From Streptomyces zagrosensis (GTDB lineage: Bacteria; Actinomycetota; Actinomycetes; Streptomycetales; Streptomycetaceae): 64,000 bases of DNA. The stretch is from NCBI RefSeq assembly GCF_014203645.1, contig NZ_JACHJL010000021.1, positions 1 through 64,000 on the forward strand, given 5' to 3'. The notes below the pieces were generated by a model. It worked only from the letters and a program-made list of their open reading frames with translations, made no database searches and was not told where the DNA came from. Both the position numbers and the translations under genes were made by a program. Below are positions 61,772 to 64,000 of the stretch, piece after piece (position 1 is the stretch's first letter; each line of letters begins with the position of its first letter).

Positions 61772-62719
61772 ATGTCACCCCGGCTCGACGAATCGCGCAC
61801 CGAACATCCTCGGGTCTCCGCCTCGTCGATTCCCTCGCCTCAGCAGACCAAGCTGGCGCCACCCACCGAACCCGGGGCAGGCGCCGCCACAGAAGAGTCG
61901 GCATTCGCCGGCCACTTGGAGAACCTGCCCGAGATCCCGCCCTTCGACAAGGTGGGGCCGGTCGATGCGAGGGCCCTGTCCAAGACCCTCTTCGAGCGCC
62001 TTGAATCGCTTGAGGAAGGCACGCACGAGTACGCGTACGTCCGTAACACCCTGGTCGAACTGAACCTCGCGCTCGTCAAGTTCGCCGCCTCCCGGTTTCG
62101 CTCCCGCAGCGAGCCGATGGAGGACATCGTCCAGGTGGGCACCATCGGCCTGATCAAGGCCATCGACCGCTTCGAACTCAGTCGAGGCGTCGAATTCCCC
62201 ACGTTCGCGATGCCGACCATCGTCGGCGAGATCAAGCGCTTCTTCCGCGACACGAGTTGGTCGGTACGCGTCCCGCGCCGCCTCCAAGAGCTTCGGCTCG
62301 ACCTGGCGAAGGCGGGCGACGAACTCGCGCAGAAGTTTGACCGCGCACCCACAGTGAGCGAACTCGCAGCACGGCTGAGCATTACCAATGAAGAGGTCAT
62401 CGAGGGCATGGCCGCGAGCAACGCGTACACCGCGAGCTCGCTGGACGCCCAGCCGGAAGAAGATGACACCGAGGGTGCGCTGGCCGACCGAATCGGCTAC
62501 GAGGACCACGGTCTCGAAGGCATCGAATACGTCGAGTCGTTGAAGCCGTTGATCGCCGAACTCCCGCACCGCGACCGGAAGATCCTCTCCCTGCGGTTCG
62601 TGGCGAATATGACGCAGTCAGAAATCGGCGAGGAACTCGGCATCTCGCAGATGCATGTGTCCCGCCTGCTGTCGCGCACGCTGACCAAGCTCCGTAAGGG
62701 GCTGACGTTGGAGGAATAG
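61772..62719 (+). CDS. RNA polymerase sigma factor, SigB/SigF/SigG subfamily
   Basis: Alternative sigma factor. 315 aa. Disordered N-terminus (1-60). Region 2: LNLALVKFAASRFRSRSEPM, EDIVQVGTIGLIKAIDRFEL, FPTFAMPTIVGEIKRFFRDT. Region 3: VPRRLQELRLDLAKAGDELA. Region 4: LPHRDRKILSLRFVANMTQS and EIGEELGISQMHVSRLLSRT. Strong ribosome site GGAGGA before ATG 61772. With the divergent STAS and RsbW-like genes it resembles the SigI-type module of S. coelicolor, and several SigB paralogues exist, so I give no gene symbol. Likely a stress or development response. Confidence 0.95.
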   Translation: MSPRLDESRTEHPRVSASSIPSPQQTKLAPPTEPGAGAATEESAFAGHLENLPEIPPFDKVGPVDARALSKTLFERLESLEEGTHEYAYVRNTLVELNLALVKFAASRFRSRSEPMEDIVQVGTIGLIKAIDRFELSRGVEFPTFAMPTIVGEIKRFFRDTSWSVRVPRRLQELRLDLAKAGDELAQKFDRAPTVSELAARLSITNEEVIEGMAASNAYTASSLDAQPEEDDTEGALADRIGYEDHGLEGIEYVESLKPLIAELPHRDRKILSLRFVANMTQSEIGEELGISQMHVSRLLSRTLTKLRKGLTLEE

Positions 62720-62765
62720 GCACGTGCGAAAGCGTGCGCCTGGCGCACCTATCCGCACCCTCGGA

Positions 62766-62807
62766 AGCAGGGCCCATCTCGTACCGCGATACGAGAAGGG
62801 CCCTGCT
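62766..62807 (+). terminator. Terminator after the sigma factor gene
   Basis: AGCAGGGCCC...CTCGTA / TACGAG...GGGCCCTGCT: nested stems of 10 and 6 bp with 2-nt internal mismatches and a CCGCGA loop. 47 bp past the stop. Confidence 0.85.
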
Positions 62808-62917
62808 CCGTTTTCGGGGCGCGCCCGCGGTGCGCCCATCTGGGGACATAACGCGCGGGTGGCGAGGCCCTATCGAGGTTGATCAGGGCGCGGGGGTTTG
62901 GGGCGCGCTGGGGGCGC

Positions 62918-63538
62918 TCAATCGTTGCAGTGCGCGGCGCCCTGCTCCCGTACACCCGCCGCGTTCAACAGCACCTCCGCCGCCACTCTGCCCTCGCGGG
63001 CCGAGTCCGCGGAGCCGGACAGTGCGGCCGTTGTGATCGCTCCCTCGGCGAGCAGCGCCAACTGGCTCGCCAACTGCTGCGGGGCCGCGACGCCCGTGGC
63101 GGTGGTCAGCTCCCCGAGGTACGCCCGTACCGCCTCCTTGTGGTCACGCGCCGCCTTGGCCACAGGCTGTGACGTACCGCCCAGTTCGCCAAAGCAGTTG
63201 ATGAATACACACCCTCTGAAGTCCGGTTCCGCGAACCACTGGTACAGCCAGTCGAAGACCGCCAGCAGTCGCGCACGGGGGGTCGGCCGCGCGTCGGCGT
63301 AGCGTACGAGCGCATCGCGCCAGGCGTGGTCGCGGCGCCGCAGGAACTCTTCCACCAGGCGCTCCTTGGCGGGGAAAAGCTGGTAGAGGCGCTTGAGGGA
63401 GACACCGGCGGCGCTCCGTACCGCGTCCATGCCGACCGCCTGCACACCGCGTGCGTAAAACAGTTCCTCGGCCGAGTCGAGGATGCGCGCCTTCGCTCGT
63501 TCCCCGTCCCTCTCGCTCCCCGCACCGGTCGCTGCCAT
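62918..63538 (-). CDS. TetR family transcriptional regulator
   Basis: 206 aa from ATG 63538 (MAATGAGS; the ORF extends three codons further). N-terminal HTH (about 12-58): RILDSAEELFYARGVQAVGM and VSLKRLYQLFPAKERLVEEF. The C-terminal ligand domain includes FDWLYQWFAEPDFRGCVFIN, typical of TetR_C members that sense small molecules. Divergent from the DUF1348-like gene (63754). Two perfect palindromes between them (63614-63667) are its probable operators, so it likely represses itself and its neighbour. Confidence 0.92.
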   Translation of the reverse strand: MAATGAGSERDGERAKARILDSAEELFYARGVQAVGMDAVRSAAGVSLKRLYQLFPAKERLVEEFLRRRDHAWRDALVRYADARPTPRARLLAVFDWLYQWFAEPDFRGCVFINCFGELGGTSQPVAKAARDHKEAVRAYLGELTTATGVAAPQQLASQLALLAEGAITTAALSGSADSAREGRVAAEVLLNAAGVREQGAAHCND

Positions 63539-63613
63539 CACCCACACACTCCACTTCGTTCACACCACTCGCTGCCATCACCGCCGCCCCGCCACTCTGG
63601 GCGCCACTTGCGC

Positions 63614-63631
63614 GGAGAACGGTCGTTCTCC
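63614..63631. promoter_or_regulatory. TetR operator 1
   Basis: GGAGAACGGTCGTTCTCC, a perfect palindrome of 8-bp arms around GT, 76 bp before the regulator start (minus) and 123 bp before the divergent gene. Confidence 0.75.
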
Positions 63632-63650
63632 TACGGTACTCGACAGCGGA

Positions 63651-63668
63651 AGAGAACGAGCGTTCTCC
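63651..63668. promoter_or_regulatory. TetR operator 2
   Basis: AGAGAACGAGCGTTCTCC: arms GAGAACG/CGTTCTC around AG, with only the outermost pair mismatched. Centre 37 bp from operator 1. Confidence 0.75.
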
Positions 63669-63753
63669 GATCTGTGTCCAGGCGCCCGGATGCCGAAGAA
63701 GCTCCGCTATGGCCGTACCAAAGCCCCGGACCGACCGGATGAAGGAGAGCGAC

Positions 63754-64000
63754 ATGTCGCAGTGCCCACCCCTGCCGCCGTATACGGAAGAGACCGCACG
63801 ACTCAAGGTTCAGGCGGCAGAGGACGCCTGGAACTCCTGCGACCCCGAACGCGTGGCGCTGGCGTACACCGAAGATTCCGAGTGGCGTAACCGGGACACC
63901 TTCCTGCGGGGTCGCCGGGAGATCCGCGCGTTCCTGCGTGAGAAGTGGAGCCGTGAACTCGACTACCGGCTACGCAAGGAGCTCTGGTCCTACACCGGCA
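63754..64000 (+). CDS. DUF1348 / NTF2-like protein, truncated by window edge
   Basis: The 82 codons present read MSQCPPLPPYTEETARLK, then AAEDAWNSCDPERVALAYTE, DSEWRNRDTFLRGRREIRAF and LREKWSRELDYRLRKELWSY. This is the SnoaL/NTF2-like DUF1348 family (about 150 residues), a small alpha+beta protein; function not established. Ribosome site GAAGGAGAGC before ATG 63754. Probably under control of the divergent TetR regulator. Confidence 0.85.
   Translation, partial: MSQCPPLPPYTEETARLKVQAAEDAWNSCDPERVALAYTEDSEWRNRDTFLRGRREIRAFLREKWSRELDYRLRKELWSYTG

Overview
The window is a high-GC actinobacterial chromosome segment, almost certainly Streptomyces. The signs are strongly GC-biased third codon positions, frequent GTG and TTG starts, a WhiB regulator, F420 genes, a SigB/SigF-type sigma factor with its RsbW- and RsbV-like partners, and rare TTA leucine codons of the bldA type. 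The left edge (1-330) is the promoter and leader region of a ribosomal RNA operon on the minus strand; the 16S gene itself lies outside.

Layout. 445-12,300: small hypothetical gene, ahcY, a decayed fructose-PTS gene, a cation efflux gene, the mannose block manA / SIS protein / Trm112-like / manB, a lactate permease pseudogene, DUF3499 and a metallopeptidase-family gene. 12,300-24,950: secreted DUF5719 protein coupled to a 1448-residue membrane glycosyltransferase, whiB, cysteine-dioxygenase-like gene, cofD-cofE, an AlkA-type glycosylase and the NDP-mannose pyrophosphorylase gene. 25,060-38,725: a cell-wall region with a PGRP-type amidase, a TIGR03089 gene, five LytR-CpsA-Psr (LCP) paralogues, a second glycosyltransferase and a thioesterase. 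38,900-44,200: an accessory segment with a PH-like membrane protein, an orphan MT0933-type protein, a frameshifted gene, and a six-gene cassette around an HTH/DUF5753 regulator. 44,229-55,441: acyl-CoA dehydrogenase, UDP-sugar dehydrogenase, a NarL-type two-component pair with an ABC transporter, a dipeptidase, purK-purE and a GtrA protein. 55,453-64,000: OmpR-type two-component pair, POT peptide transporter, sigma/anti-sigma/antagonist module, TetR regulator, and a gene cut by the right edge.

The order ahcY, manA, SIS gene, manB, DUF3499, metallopeptidase, whiB, cofD, cofE, mannose-1-phosphate guanylyltransferase, LCP, TIGR03089, acyl-CoA dehydrogenase, purK/purE, gtrA matches from memory the Mycobacterium tuberculosis region about Rv3248c-Rv3277. 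Most of the window is therefore an ancestral actinobacterial block interrupted by Streptomyces-specific material. Its theme is supply of activated mannose and other sugars, polymer assembly by membrane glycosyltransferases, and attachment to peptidoglycan by LCP enzymes.

Most interesting are: the HTH/DUF5753 cassette with the same 17-bp motif before two of its transcription units and a TTA codon in its regulator; two near-identical palindromes before the TetR gene; five LCP paralogues of differing architecture; and three decayed genes whose damage can be read directly. No complete rRNA gene, and no tRNA, CRISPR array, transposase or integrase, was seen.
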